Below, one piece after another: positions 49,298 through 61,902 of a stretch of 64,000 nucleotides of DNA; positions within the stretch are counted from its first letter, which is position 1, and each line of letters begins with the position of its first letter. The translations under genes were made by a program, and so were the position numbers. Under the pieces are notes generated by a model. The model saw only the letters and a program-made list of their open reading frames with translations, was not told where the DNA came from and did no database searches. This DNA comes from Apostichopus japonicus (taxonomy: Eukaryota > Echinodermata > Holothuroidea > Aspidochirotida > Stichopodidae): positions 6,727,001 to 6,791,000 of the forward strand of contig NC_092577.1 of assembly GCF_037975245.1 (NCBI RefSeq), written 5' to 3'.

Positions 49298-52200
49298 TTA
49301 ACATGCATTTAGTTTGTTAACTTGCATCCTTATTGTCCTTGCAACAGGGAGTTGATCATCGATAATCAGGATTATCCGCTGAAGGAATATTAGCGAGTTG
49401 CTCACACATGTCGGATAGCTCAGATTGAAAACGTAAAAGGATTCGATCCATAGAGTGGATGCTCCAAGTATTGTAGTTGAATGGGCAACATCAGTCCCAT
49501 CTACCACAAGAGTAAATTGTTCAGTTTTGTAGGGTGTGGCTGCATCCATCCTAATGTACACATGACTGGGATTTACGGCCTGTAGAAAAATATATGAAAA
49601 ACACAATTGGTAACTTGTGATATTGCCAAAGAATGTTGTTGATATGGATTACCCAAAATGTTCATCATCATCCAGATCTCATTTTAAGGATTGGGTAACA
49701 ATGAGATCTGGATGATGATGAACATTTTGGATAAATCCAGTGGCCCACTTGGGATGAGGCAGCAACTATTTCATGTATAATTTAAGCAATAGATTTCTTG
49801 AAAGTATTGACCCAGTATTAGAAAATTACACCCATAGACAGTGGTGGCTCAAGCCATAAAAATTGAGGGTGACAAAAGAGTGGCAACCCAAAATATTTTG
49901 GGCTGCAAAAAAGAAAAAAAAAGTGTCATTTTATGGCCAGCACGTGATAATTTTCGACAATCTGGGGGGCAACCGGGGGCCCAAGAAGAAAATGCCCCCC
50001 ATAGCCCCGCCACTGCATATAGATGGTAAGTAATGAGGGATCCATCTGTGGGAAACACAGCGAGTACTGAAAATGTTTCGCTAATGAACATGGCAGGAGC
50101 ATATATCGTAGTGCAGGTCTGCGTTAACAAAGATGTGCATATTACCAATACACAGTCACCGGCATCACCCTTATGATGATGTGCAATGTGTTGCGTTCGA
50201 CTCTCCCATTTCTCTTGACCTCCAAGAAAAGTTATGATTTTACGCTATCCTGATGCAGCACAGGTAATACAGAGTTACTTTATTTTTTACTGCACCTCAA
50301 TAAATTATTGAAGGAATAAAACTATAATACGGAGTAGTATCATCAAACACAATTAGATGTTGTCAGCCAACACAGCAATAAAACAATGCAGAAAGCCAGT
50401 CAAACTTTATCAAAGCATAAAAACCGAAGTGAACGCTTTAGGAGTAGCAGAACGGAGCCTGCAACTCACCAACCGTAACATTCTTTTTTTTCAACGAATG
50501 TAGAATGTAGAAAAGATCCTTGATCCTTGAGAACCAATATTTTCTGATAAAGTAACTTAACTTGCCTCTTCGAAAGGATTAGGCCTACTGTACATATTTG
50601 TCTTCTCATGCCGTCATCTGCAAAATCTACGACAATCGCAACCCACCACATGTTTATGCCTATGTTGATGAAAACAAATGCAAGAACACGAGATTTAGTG
50701 CAATAAAAGCCACTATTGGTGCCTGATTGCTGTTAGTGAGTTGATAAAACATCACCAAAAATGTTAGTTTCTGTGCGGCCTTTAGGTGTTAGGCTAACAC
50801 CACTGTTAGTGAATTCTACCAACTGTTCACTCTTGTGCTCCCAAAATTTGATATTGGTACTGATAGTGATGTTGTTAATGCTAAAAACGCTTCTGTGCAG
50901 TTGCTCCTAGTCAACCATTGCACTTTTCACTAAAAGTGCATTTACTATGGTATAAGAGAAGTACTGATAACTGAAAAACACTCACCGTTTTGTCAACTGG
51001 AACAAAGATGTCAGTGATCAGCTCTTGAAAGAGCCCAGGGATAGAAAGTAATGCAGCCTCCAAAGTTGCTTCTGTAGAAAAATGAAAAGAAAAAGAAAGG
51101 TAATTACTATGTATTTCTTTTAAAAATTTAAGGAGCCCAGTGAGTTTATTGACAGCTGAGGAGAGAATACACTGCTACTTTTTCCTCCAAAAATATTGCT
51201 GTATGAATAAGATACAGTTGAGTGGTTTGGCAGAGAAGTTATATTAATCAGGATTGGTGTGTTCTTAACAGCTTATGGTATGCACTCACTTCAACAAGGA
51301 ACACAAACCAGAATCCTGAATTAGTCCTTCTTCTCTACCACACAAGTGTAATTATTTTTGGGTCAGACAGGATGGGACTGCACACACTCACTGAGCTCCT
51401 GGTACACAAGTGCAAACATTGACCTCGCGTAGTTTGGTAACCGCTGCAAGATCGCAATGTTACTGCCGTCGGCAACATGAGCTAGAGTTAAACACCCCTA
51501 ACCCCACTCCTTTCAATGTTATGGCGGAAACCCTGTCGTGTTAGAGATAAGTCACTTTAAAAATAGCCACAACTTACCTGGCTTGGATATATGAGAGAAA
51601 AAATAGGAAATTGCCGAGCTCTAATCAATATATTTTTCTCCACCTGTTATTATTAGCACCCCAATACCTACCTGTATGTCTCTCCCATACATTCTAGTTC
51701 ACAGGAATCTAACATTTTTCCACCTATAGTGCAAGGTGACATCCAGTAGGCAGCCACATTGTATTGGATTTTAATGGGCTGTTATATATCATTATGAAAT
51801 GAATAATGGTACCTGCTTGGTCTTTCTCTGCCTGGAAGAGAGGTATGGCAGAAACAACCTCTTCAAAAAATCTGTGAGGGTTCCTCTTCCCTTGTCCTCT
51901 CCTTATCAGGGCAGTGGCGTATTTGTTTAGTCCATTCGAAAGACGCTTCTGCAGCGGGAGCACATCATCTTTTATTCTCTGCATCTCCTCTGACATCTGA
52001 AGAGAAAGGAACAATAACAAATTTATGTGAACAGTTTTACATTATCAGGGCATGATTGGTGGTGGTAAGGGGGGAGGCGGTGCAGTCGCAAAAGCCAAAT
52101 CTCAGAAAGGTCCACTTCATTGCGCTAATGACACGCACACACAAAATAATGCAAAAGTGTAAAAATGGTGAACCAAAATGGCTCCATTTGGGTCATGCAT

Positions 52201-53789
52201 CATGTTTGAAAAATTGGCAGAGCTGATGCTTCATAGTCTACTTCCCAAATTAGCCCCCCCACCCCCACAGACAGAATCATACAGGAAATCAAAATCAGTG
52301 TGTGTGTTGTTTGGCTCTCCTGAGCAGTGAAATAGCTCCCGTGAGAGTTGGAAAAAACAAAGACGGGATGGGAGCCGCTTACTTCTACCAAAGACCAAAG
52401 TGGCTCCCGTCGAATCGGCAGTGAACTCTTGCCCTTGGAAACCATCCAGGTCACGCGTCAGATATAGCGATATTTGTTTGAAGATCTATTTTCATTCTGA
52501 TCGTTTCATACACATGAACTGGTGAATGTTATAGCCTAGTGTGAATTAATTGCTACTGCCTTGGCAAATACAGCAGTTAATACATGTATAGATATCAAAT
52601 GACTCTGAGAAACTTGAGATTGATAATTAATATCAAATATAAAAATTAAATTAATGTCCCAAGACACAAATGAATAGGAATTGGATGCTTCTTGACGGAA
52701 AAGTTGCTTAGATCCCTTTAGCCGCCAAGCAAGAAATTTGAATTACCTGGTCCTCGTCAAATAACCAGGGGTATTTGACCTGGATTTCATCCAACGTTGG
52801 TTTGGGTTTGGATGAAATGATCCATTTTCTTCTGTCTGCCAGGGTCTTTGTCATGGAGCAGGACACTGTCTTGTAATCTGGTTGTTTTCTTCTCTTTTCT
52901 GCATTCAGCCACCCTATATGGGTGGCTATGGTCAAGTCATCCTCCGAGGCAGGGCGACTGGGGAGGTAGTTTTTCATTCCCCAGTAAGATGGGGGGTCCA
53001 CCGTAGAAGGTGGAGGCGAACGTGGCTTTCGTTCTGCTTTCAACTTCTTCTTCTGCACAGCCTCAATCTTCAGGTCTAGACGCTTACGCTTATTCTGGAA
53101 TTTGTACTGCAGTCTATGCTTCCATAGCATCTGAAAAACCAAAACAAACAGAAATGAATGTCTACACAATAGGCTGTTGCATGTGGCCCCAAAACAATGA
53201 ACATTACCACCTAGAAAAACACTGATTACATAATGTCCTTCTCCATCAGGGAAATTCCTATTCAGGTGGCGAAGCGATTATATAACAGGGGCATGACAGC
53301 CATGAATAAATGGGCAGTTATTCTTGTTGTACTGTCACATGTTAGAACTATGGCAATATGAACCAATATGGCCAATTGGTAATTTATTAAATTCTCAGAC
53401 TGATCCTCACAAAATGGATTAATATTGATTGTATTGTTGATACTGTAAGAAATAAATTAATAATGATGGATATATATATATATATCCTATGTACAAATAC
53501 CTGGCAGAGTTCTAGCCATGAAAAGTTTCGAACCAGGTGGAAGATAGATGACATAAACATCTGACATGTCTACCGAATCGAGTGCATTCATGTCATTCGG
53601 TACTCCTTGGTAAACATGTCACAATGACATATATATATACATATATCCTATGTACAAAACCCTGGCAGAGTTCTAGCCATGAACAGTTTTGAACCAAGTG
53701 GAAGATAGATGACATACACATCTGACATGTCTACCGAATCGAGTGCATTCATGTCATTCGGTACTTGGTAACATGTCACAATGATGGAG

Positions 53790-53847
<58 letters not shown>

Positions 53848-56800
53848 TATGTACAAATACCTGGCAGAGTTCTAGCCATGAAAAGTTTCGAAACCAGGTG
53901 GGAAGATAGATGACATACACATCTAAAATGTCTACCGAATCGAGTGAATTCATGTCATTCGGTACTCCTTGGTAACATGTCACTTTTGTTCATTGGAAAG
54001 CTGTTTGGTAGGGGTACATTGTTGTGAACATTGCTAAGTGTTAGTTACTTAATGAGGTAAATATGTAAATTGGGCAGGGTCCGAAACATAAATGGCCCCA
54101 AAATGCATTACCAACAACAACAATGAGTTTCCTATGTACTATGCACACACTATTTGTGTATAGCAATGGCTGCAAATACATTTTCTTTTATGAAAAACTT
54201 GAAATGTTGACACATGACTATGATACATGACTATGGATCCACTCGTGTCCGCTATCATGGTGGACTTTTGGACTAGAAACCGATCCATTTTGCAGAATCC
54301 GATGTTAAGTTATTTAACATTTAGTTAAGTTATTAATTGAGCATATACCAGCCATCAATTGGCGACTTGGCCGGGGACAGGGGGAGGGCTACAATTTTAT
54401 CAAGCGCCCCTAATGGGGGGGGGGGATGTATTGATATTAAAACATACATGCAGTACCTTCTTATCACCAAGTGGCATATTTGCTGCAGGTTTGCACATCT
54501 GTGGGAACTTCGCATGTATCTTTTCAACCATGATGTCGTATTCAGTCTTGGTTGGATAGCTGGTTGGATATAATGAAAGAATATATATATATATATTTAT
54601 AGTGTGTAGACTTTAGTGGAATCAGAGGCAAGCAACGGTGATCCAGCACATGCAAACACTACAAATGTGAGTTATTCTAAGTACTAGCTGTGGCAACAGG
54701 GTGGCCATGTAAATAGGTAGGTAGGATAGAGATTTAGATGCATTTATGGCTGAGCAAATGTCTTACTGCTGACAAGGGACCACCTTACTGCTGACATGGG
54801 ACAACCGACTAGGCAGGGTAGGAATTAGTTGTGAGATGTGGGTTGAGGGTGGATGTGGGTAGGCCCATAATATCTTTTGGGACTGATTAGCTATTATTTT
54901 CTCTTGAAGTGCTCTGCCTACTCTAACTATAAGGGCAATTTATATTTTGCCCTATTGGCCCTACTCTGGGGCTATTTCAGAAGTGGGGGGGGGGGGATAA
55001 TCACCCACAGCCCAGTATATTACCTACCCTGCTAATAGGGATTGAAAATGTACCTCACCAGGGCTTGACAAAATTTTCAAATAGGGCACAGCGTATGCCT
55101 GGTCGGTGGATTCAATTTATTAGGGGCACCCACAGCGCAAATGAGTGAAATTGAAGGGCAGGACAGTGCAACACTAAGGGCACCGACAGCACGCTTCAAT
55201 TTCAGTTTTGCAATTTTTTCATGGTAGAAAGACCTAAAGTGCCCCCCCCCCATGGTGCCAGGGATCAATCAGGAACTGCGTTGTAACCCAAAAATGATCC
55301 ATAATTACGTATATATACACAAAATCAGTCAATTGTAATTTACTAGCCTATGTGTTTCATAATATTATATTCCTTAGCTATATTGTGCAAATATATTTGG
55401 TGACGTACTAGCCTATTTCTTTTGTTTATATTTTACCAATCCAAGAGCGGGAATCTTTGGGTGATTTTGATCAAGTGTGTCAAAGTAATGGGCCAATTTT
55501 AAGCCAACCTCCTAATTTTTATTGAGATTCTAGTTGCAATACTGTAAAGGCCTAGCCTAGGCACGAAAAATCGCTACTGAGTGTTACTGTTGATGTGTTA
55601 GAATTAGGTTGTAAGACTTAAGACAAAAACCACCGTTTTGCTAGACCACTTACAAATTTTTCGTTTAAAGTGTGGCGTTTTGCATTGAAAACATATTTTT
55701 CCCATATCTATATGATAGTTGGCATAGTTCATACAGAATGCAAGTTACCTACTTTTTAACACGATGATGATACTGGGAATCAAATTCCTGCACATCATGT
55801 GCACTGACGAAGTGAACATAATACTATAAAACACATCTTAACACACTCTGAATAATCTAGTGTTAGGCAAAGTTGGAAAACCCCTGGGCTATTTTTATCA
55901 ATGGGAATGATCGGTGCAGGAGTGAAAAGGCCTAACGTTTGGATCGATAAAAATATAATTTATCAGACGGAAAATAAATCAGTTGCAACAGCAAAATTAA
56001 GCGGGAAACAACAGAATTTCATTGACGATGTCATACATGAAAATTCAAGGAACTTTAATAAGGAAGCCTAGGCCATTTTCTTGCACAATTCCCACTTTCT
56101 CTGTCTATTTTCCACTCCGGAGTTAACACTGATACAAACTAGAAATATAATATCGTCAGCCTCATGGATGTGCATTACTTTTCGCACGCCTCAAAACACA
56201 AGGCCTGTTAATGTCGCTAGCGTTATGGCAGGGTTAGCGCTGGCTGTGAAATTTTGGGGTCCAACGATGCAATTTTGATTCATAAATCATCAAAACACTG
56301 TGAAAAGAGTGTTATTTTTGTCTTTTTGGACCCCTTAGGTGAACACAAATCTAAACTTTGGGTCAAACCCTCCCAAAAAGGTGTCTATATGACCCCAAGA
56401 CCACTTGTAGCGCCAACCCTGCGTTATGGTTTCGCTCTACTCACTATATGGAACATTACTAATACCAGGGATGTAAGTGCAGCCCCCCCCCCCCCAAAAA
56501 AAACCAGAAAACTATTCGGAGAAACCGGGGGAATGTCGTCTTAACGCATCCTACTCCTAGCTCTGAATACTTACGCACTATCATTGTTAGGCTAGCTCAA
56601 AAGTATTAGCGCTAACAGATACCCCTAGTTCTGACTACTTACACACTATCGTTATGTTAGGCTAGCTCCAAGTAACGAATACGTCGCAGCGAAATCCGGA
56701 ATAAAAAACAGTCTCACATTTGAAAGCGATCACGACTATCGACTATCATATGCGTATCCCGTAGATTTAGCCGCTCACAAATATCACAAGCGTTATTTCC

Positions 56801-58828
56801 GAAACTTATGTCGAGCACCAGCAGTTACGAATCAACGTGAATTAGGCAAGGTTTTTCAACGACAGAAATGAGCTATGGCGATTTGAAGTTCGCACGTACG
56901 CAACGATGTTCACATGGCACACACAATGTTGTACAGTGCAATGCGATGTGTAACAGGAAATGGTATTTTGGTTGATCGATGAGTAAAAATTGAAGTTAGC
57001 TTGCTGCAACGGGCCAGGCATGTTTGCCGCGTTGTGTCTTTGATATTTGTACAATTTTGTGGAACTTTATTGGAATTAAAAAAAAAACGGAAGACTTACT
57101 GTATCCCTGTAATACTAGAACGAAAGCGCAATATACAATAAGACAACGATTCGCGAGAATGAAATTTGATCTAATTTTTTTCCACAAAATATTCGCATGT
57201 TCGTCATTTCCAGGGAAAACAGGGAGACACTTTAGGTGAATGAATAATTTGAAAGGCACGGACAGCTTTTTCAGTAAGAAGAAAGGGTACGACAGCAAAA
57301 GCCGTCGGTTTTGTCAAGCCCTGCCTCACAATCACCAGTTGACTCAGTTTGACAATCTCTACTTGCCCCAACAAATTTCAATTAGTCCCCAGTAGTCCGG
57401 TATCAGGGCTGCTGCAGTCAGGGTGGTGACACTTGCTAGCAGGTATCATTTATTAAAGGCTGTCACATAATTTCAGACATCTTGGAACTACATTTTAACT
57501 AGCCCAGCATAACCCCATAAGCTTTGGGCTAATCTTTCAGTATTTTAAGTACTGGCCTCCACTAAAAGCAATAGGGACCATGTACTCACTATGGGTATTC
57601 CACCTAATAAGTATGACATGTGTGAGGCCATATAATAGCACCAAATACTGTATGTTCTTTCCCCCATATGGGCAACCTATATGTCAAGTTTGAACTTTGT
57701 AGACATTTGGGTTCTCCAGTTATCATGTTTACAAGGGCGTCACAGACACACACATATGCACGCCAGCGTGACTGCATAGATTCCTTCCGCCTTGGCAAGG
57801 AATAAAAAAAGCCAGAGAGAATTAGACATACTACTTACTAAATTCCATGGTTCTTGGTAACTGCTGAATAGATGCTGTCTAGGAAATGGCCCCTTTCTGC
57901 AGTATTCAGTGTGTCCCCACCAAGTTTCAGTTTTGAAGTTATTAAAGGAGGCTGGACTGGTACAGCAAACCCAGTGATCCAACTGACAGAAGCTTGTCTG
58001 CCTTGAGACTCTGTTGACGAAGAAGTTGCTGCAACATCCGCTACAGGTTTGAAATTGATTGCAGCATCCTCGGCAGTATCCTCAGCAACATCATCAGCCG
58101 CATCATTCTGGGGCTGCTGTACAACAGGTGGTAGTGTGTCAGTGCTGCAAAACAATTTAATGACTATTCACCTGAAATGGGATTAAATCTGGCTTACTGT
58201 CCTTGCATTTAACCAATATCTAAAACATTACTTTTCTTTTACTGCTTATCAGTTATCACAATGTTTTTCAATACCAGAACTACACGTGTTAGCAGGGTTA
58301 TATATAGATATAGAACTGAATAGGCTGTTGAACTCGTTTATACAGTAGGCCTACACCACGGTTGAGAGAGGCAATCGAGGCAAAGTGCCTTGCCTAAGGA
58401 CACAATGGAAAAGCTGAACAGTCCTGGGAGGATTCGAACTAGAAACCTTTAGATCTGTAGTCCAGCGAAGCTCTACTGACTGAGCTCTCCACCCTCATTT
58501 CATCATTAGTGCCACACTTACTGGTACATACCTTGCATCATTTTCTATCTGCTCAATGTCACCTTGGTTGACATTGATAGTGACAGGAAACACCACTGGC
58601 TCTTCTACCCTCACCAGAATCTTTGTGGGACCTGGAATTTTCTGATCCTCCTCTATGTCTACGTAGTCTTCAAAGTCTTTGTCAAAGAACTGGAGGATGA
58701 GAGACTTGTTCTCCAAACCAAATAAACCAGATGCAGCCTTCTCTATATCAAGCTTGGTAGCTCCTTCTGCATCACCCTCAATATGAACCCTTTTCTGGTT
58801 CATACCATATAACAACAACAATTTGTGT
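49298..58828 (-). CDS. SAMD3-like accessory protein, seven exons, PB1-like N-terminus
   Basis: Exons, all with AG/GT borders and matching phases: 58828-58532, 58144-57839, 54559-54457, 53130-52747, 51996-51813, 51071-50986, 49579-49298. From the ATG at 58803 they join into 538 codons without a stop. An earlier exon may exist, because the first exon is preceded by an acceptor (GTCTTTCAG). Order: PB1-like segment (QFFDKDFEDYVDIEED); Ala/Asp-rich linker; YYPTKTEYDIMVEKIHAKFP; basic NLS-like KRKRLDLKIEAVQKKKLKAE; DLTIATHIGWLNAEKRRK; TKTLADRRKWI; PTLDEIQVKYPWLFDEDQ; helical segment; SIPGLFQELITDIFVPVDKT; C-terminal FYVFNLSYPT and FLQRIILII. These blocks are typical of proteins annotated as sterile alpha motif domain-containing protein 3-like in fish and invertebrates. 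No SAM domain is visible here; PB1 takes its place. The biochemical function of the family is unknown to me. Nuclear location is inferred from the basic stretch. The gene lies downstream of and co-oriented with the transposase. Confidence 0.82.
49653..49730. repeat. Perfect 31-bp inverted repeat in intron 6
   Basis: Arms 49653-49683 and 49700-49730 are exact complements (CCAAAATGTTCATCATCATC at the outer side) separated by 16 bp. Similarity continues weakly outward. It could be a tiny foldback element or a structured intronic RNA. Confidence 0.92.
49839..50015. mobile_element. hAT-like MITE, 177 bp, in intron 6
   Basis: The left end is CAGTGGTGGCTCAAG; the complement of the right end is CAGTGGCGGGGCTATGG. 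Flanks CCCATAGA and CATATAGA match at 6 of 8 positions. There is a G/C-run near the right end as in the other copies. Confidence 0.72.
53460..53985. repeat. Three tandem units separated by TA microsatellites (intron 3)
   Basis: Units of about 140-150 bp share TCCTATGTACAAA, CTGGCAGAGTTCTAGCCATG, TGTCTACCGAATCGAGTG and TTCATGTCATTCGGTACT. Each is preceded by a TA run, the longest at about 53791-53843. Minus-strand open frames across them are repeat artefacts. Confidence 0.9.
55059..57323. mobile_element. TIR element (hAT-like), 2.27 kb, in intron 2
   Basis: It starts CAGGGCTTGACAAAATTTT and ends GGTTTTGTCAAGCCCTG, giving a 15-bp inverted repeat. CCTCAC immediately flanks both ends, a perfect 6-bp target duplication. 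Subterminal GGGCAC and CGGACAGC/CCGACAGC words repeat at both ends. No long transposase frame is seen. It hosts the nested element at 56229-56421. CAG ends with 6-bp duplications suggest a hAT6-like or Dada-like group; I cannot decide which. Confidence 0.82.
56229..56421. mobile_element. hAT-like MITE, 193 bp, nested
   Basis: The left end CAGGGTTAGCGCTGGC and the complement of the right end CAGGGTTGGCGCTACAAG form imperfect inverted termini. It is flanked on both sides by CGTTATGG, a perfect 8-bp target duplication. It sits inside the 55059-57323 element, so it is the younger insertion. Confidence 0.93.
58320..58497 (-). mobile_element. tRNA-derived SINE in intron 1
   Basis: On the minus strand AGAGCTCAGTCAGTAGAGC (58488-58470) is the A-box region of a tRNA-like head. 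TAGTTCGAATCC (about 58442-58430) is the B-box. A body containing TGTGTCCTTAGGCAAGGCAC and TTGCCTC follows. This head and body are typical of SINEs in marine invertebrates. It is not a functional tRNA because the 3' acceptor strand does not pair. Confidence 0.82.
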
Positions 58829-58859
58829 CTGAAAGACAATTTAACATACTAAATAAATT

Positions 58860-60603
58860 TGGAAGTGAACCAACCAAATCTAACTCGTCTACATCATTTT
58901 ATTTACATTGTACAGTAAGTACATAGTTTCAAAGCTGTATTTGGTCACAAAGTCACAAATACATTTAACCACAAAAGTGCATTTGATATCAATAATATTT
59001 TTATCTTTTTTCCTTTCATTCATCATACAAATTTAATATGCGCAACAAAGTGGGTGTACTAAATTTACACCCACTGTACTAATGTACTAAATTTAAAAAT
59101 ACAAGTATACTGAGAGAAGTGTTTTAAATAAATGTCAAATGGTTGGCATTGGTCAGAATTGGATATGGCATTCAAATTGATTACAAATACTAAAGAACTG
59201 AAGACCACAATAATATTGTTCATGGCTCAGAATTGCATTGAAATTGAACATTGTAAATAAACAACTATTGACAGGCTAAAACACTGGCTAAACCTTGGCA
59301 AACCTCTAAAAGACAATCAGTTTAAGTTTGCTACAATTATCTACTTTATTCTTCATCATCACTGACTGTTGATGATTGTGGTAGAATAGAGAAGAAATGA
59401 TGATGCTATGCTGGTATGCTATGCTTCGTACAGAGGTGTAAAATGGGCATACCTGTTAAAATGCCTTCCATAGAAAAAAAAAAGCTTATTTAATTCAAAG
59501 CCCAACATCATAAAAATGGAAAAATCACCACAGCCAAAAAGCTACCAACTACCAAAATTTACACAGGGAAGTACAGACTACACATAGTCACCTAAAACAG
59601 GACCTTTTGCAGGCAAATAAACTCAACAAGTACGCTAACTATCTCTTAAACCTAACCTGTAAATTGCAATTATCAGGGTTATATTTGTGAACCTAAAACC
59701 ACACCAACAAGCAATATCCTACCTAACAGGAGACATGAATTGGCTTTGATTCAATAAACTGTTTTCAGTTCAATGCACAAACACACATCAAAAATAAAAT
59801 GCGTTCGCCAAATAAAGCATATGTTTGTTTATATAAAACAGCAATACCATAAAGAATGCAATTTTTAATTTTTTGACAGCTCCAAACCCGGCATTAATTT
59901 GCTGAAACACCTTTGGCCATGTTTTCGCTTACATTTAAAGTATTCTGTAGCCAGTGAATAGGCTAAAAATCCTACAAGGATCTATTTAGGGGACCAAGAC
60001 TTCCCTTTTGCTGAGTAGAATCACACAGAGGAGGAATCGTACTCCACACATCGCCCTTTAAACACAGCATAGAGCCTAAAAGTGTCTTTTTAATCACCCT
60101 AACCCTGAAAAGTGAAGAGTCAGCTGTATTCAGGGTTCATTTTAAGTGGGATCGCACTTTGCGATGTGAATATTCACTCTGCGATGCAAGACGACACTCT
60201 GTATCGCGCAACTGCCACACAAAAAACCAAAAAAAATAGCCTAACATACTGTAGTAAAGGCAAATTTGGAGCCTATACCATCATTTGTTTGGAAGATCTT
60301 CAAACGATGTCTAATTTCATTTTGATCCATTTATACAGGTGAATAGTGAAATTAATAGCCTAACACACTGTAGTATAGGCAAATTTGGAGCCGATACTGT
60401 CATTTATTTTTATTTTAAATAAAATTCAAGTTTGTAAACGAATTCTGGATTAGTTTAATTAAATAAATTACTGCGATAGTGTTACATAATGTTCATTATT
60501 AATGTTTCAATTTTGATTCACTCATCCAGGGCATTCAAAAGTAATACCCAAACTAGCTAGCACTAAGCGCCATTCTGTTATCTTCCACTTATGATCCTAA
60601 CTG
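58860..60603. other. Spacer between the two transposon genes
   Basis: No coding region is supported. A 50-bp word (ATAGCCTAACA, ACTGTAGTA, GGCAAATTTGGAGCC) occurs at 60236-60286 and 60356-60405, with a third diverged copy at 61571-61612. Confidence 0.5.
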
Positions 60604-61519
60604 CAGACCTGTCAACCTGTTTGACCCCAAAATAGGGAGAATAAAAATTTTCAGGGCCAAAAAACCGGGAGAATAAGGGGCAAATAGGGAGGTTGGTAAT
60701 TTTCAACTGAAATTATATAAATACTCCTAAATAAATAGTCTACAGTACCGCTCATGTGTAACTGGACATGTGTACGCGCACAGGATGAAGACGTATAAAC
60801 AAGTACAATCGCGTATAAAATCGTTGACAAACAAATTGCCGCGTAGACACCTCGTATAATCCCTGTACGAGTTTATACGCAGGTTATGCTATTGTGCTCA
60901 ATGAATAGGGATTAAAGTCGCCGAAAGAATTAGTGAGATGTTTGAAACAGCCGTTTCTTAAATCGTAGTTTAAGACATGATATTCACCTAGCATCGAAGA
61001 GGACGCAGGTAAAGTGTGTGCCGGCATAGAACTTAACTGTTTTTTTCGTATACAAGTAGCCTACATGCGAACTGCACACATTAGGTACGCCGCATATACA
61101 AACAAGTGACAACTTGCGTTTATTAAACTGGGGCACCAAGGCATATGCAGAGTGCACGCCGTACTACTGTACTGTATTCAGGACTCGACCAAGGCCAACG
61201 TACTATAACGACATTGGGCGAAGTCTGAGAACTGACAAAGCAGCCTGATATTGGTTGAGAGTCCCGCACAGCACTGTGCCAGCAGGGAGTTGTTATGGAA
61301 CTCCCTGGTGTCAGTCATAACGTGTTTGTAAACAATCAATCTATTTTTAGATTACACTTATTACCCGAAGGGCATATGACTAACTGTTGGCTATTTTCAG
61401 AATTTCGCAAGTGATGAAACATTAAAAAACCGGGAGAATAGAATATGAAACCGGGAGGCTGGGAGATTTGGGTAAAAACCGTGAGTCTCCCGGTAAAACC
61501 GGGAGAGTTGACAGGTCTG
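60604..61519. mobile_element. TIR element, 916 bp, between the two genes
   Basis: It begins CAGACCTGTCAACCTG and ends GAGTTGACAGGTCTG, a 13-bp perfect inverted repeat. TAACTG flanks both ends (6-bp target duplication). Subterminal CCGGGAGA/TCTCCCGG words occur several times at both ends (for example AAAAAACCGGGAGAATA on each side). No transposase frame. Same size of duplication as the 55059 element but different ends. Confidence 0.88.
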
Positions 61520-61902
61520 TAACTGCAAAAAAAATAGTTCTATAAAGTATAGCCTAACAATCACTGGTAATTCCTAACCTAACACACTGTAGCATAGTTA
61601 AATGTGGATCCTTTACCAGGGATGTAAGTTTTCTGTATTTTAATTACCACAAAAATGGTATTTTCTGGTGCATGAACATACTCCAGGTAATGAAATTGAT
61701 AGCACCATTTTGCATCTCAGCACTCTTTTGAGGGCAAAAATTTCAAAAGGGGAGGTGGGGACACCCACTCCCCCTCAACTACAGCGTGTACAGACAAAAG
61801 TTACTTGCTAACCATTTTGACCAAACTGCTAATCAAATCGGGATTTTGATTAGTATAAGTGGTATACCTTCCCCACCATTTACAGGGTACATCTATGATC
61901 TA
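61520..61902. other. 3' flank of the transposase gene
   Basis: No feature is supported apart from the third copy of the 60.24-kb short repeat at 61571-61612. Confidence 0.4.

Noticed and set aside
58420-58497. tRNA gene on the minus strand
   Set aside because: A and B boxes are present, but the acceptor stem does not close and a SINE body follows.
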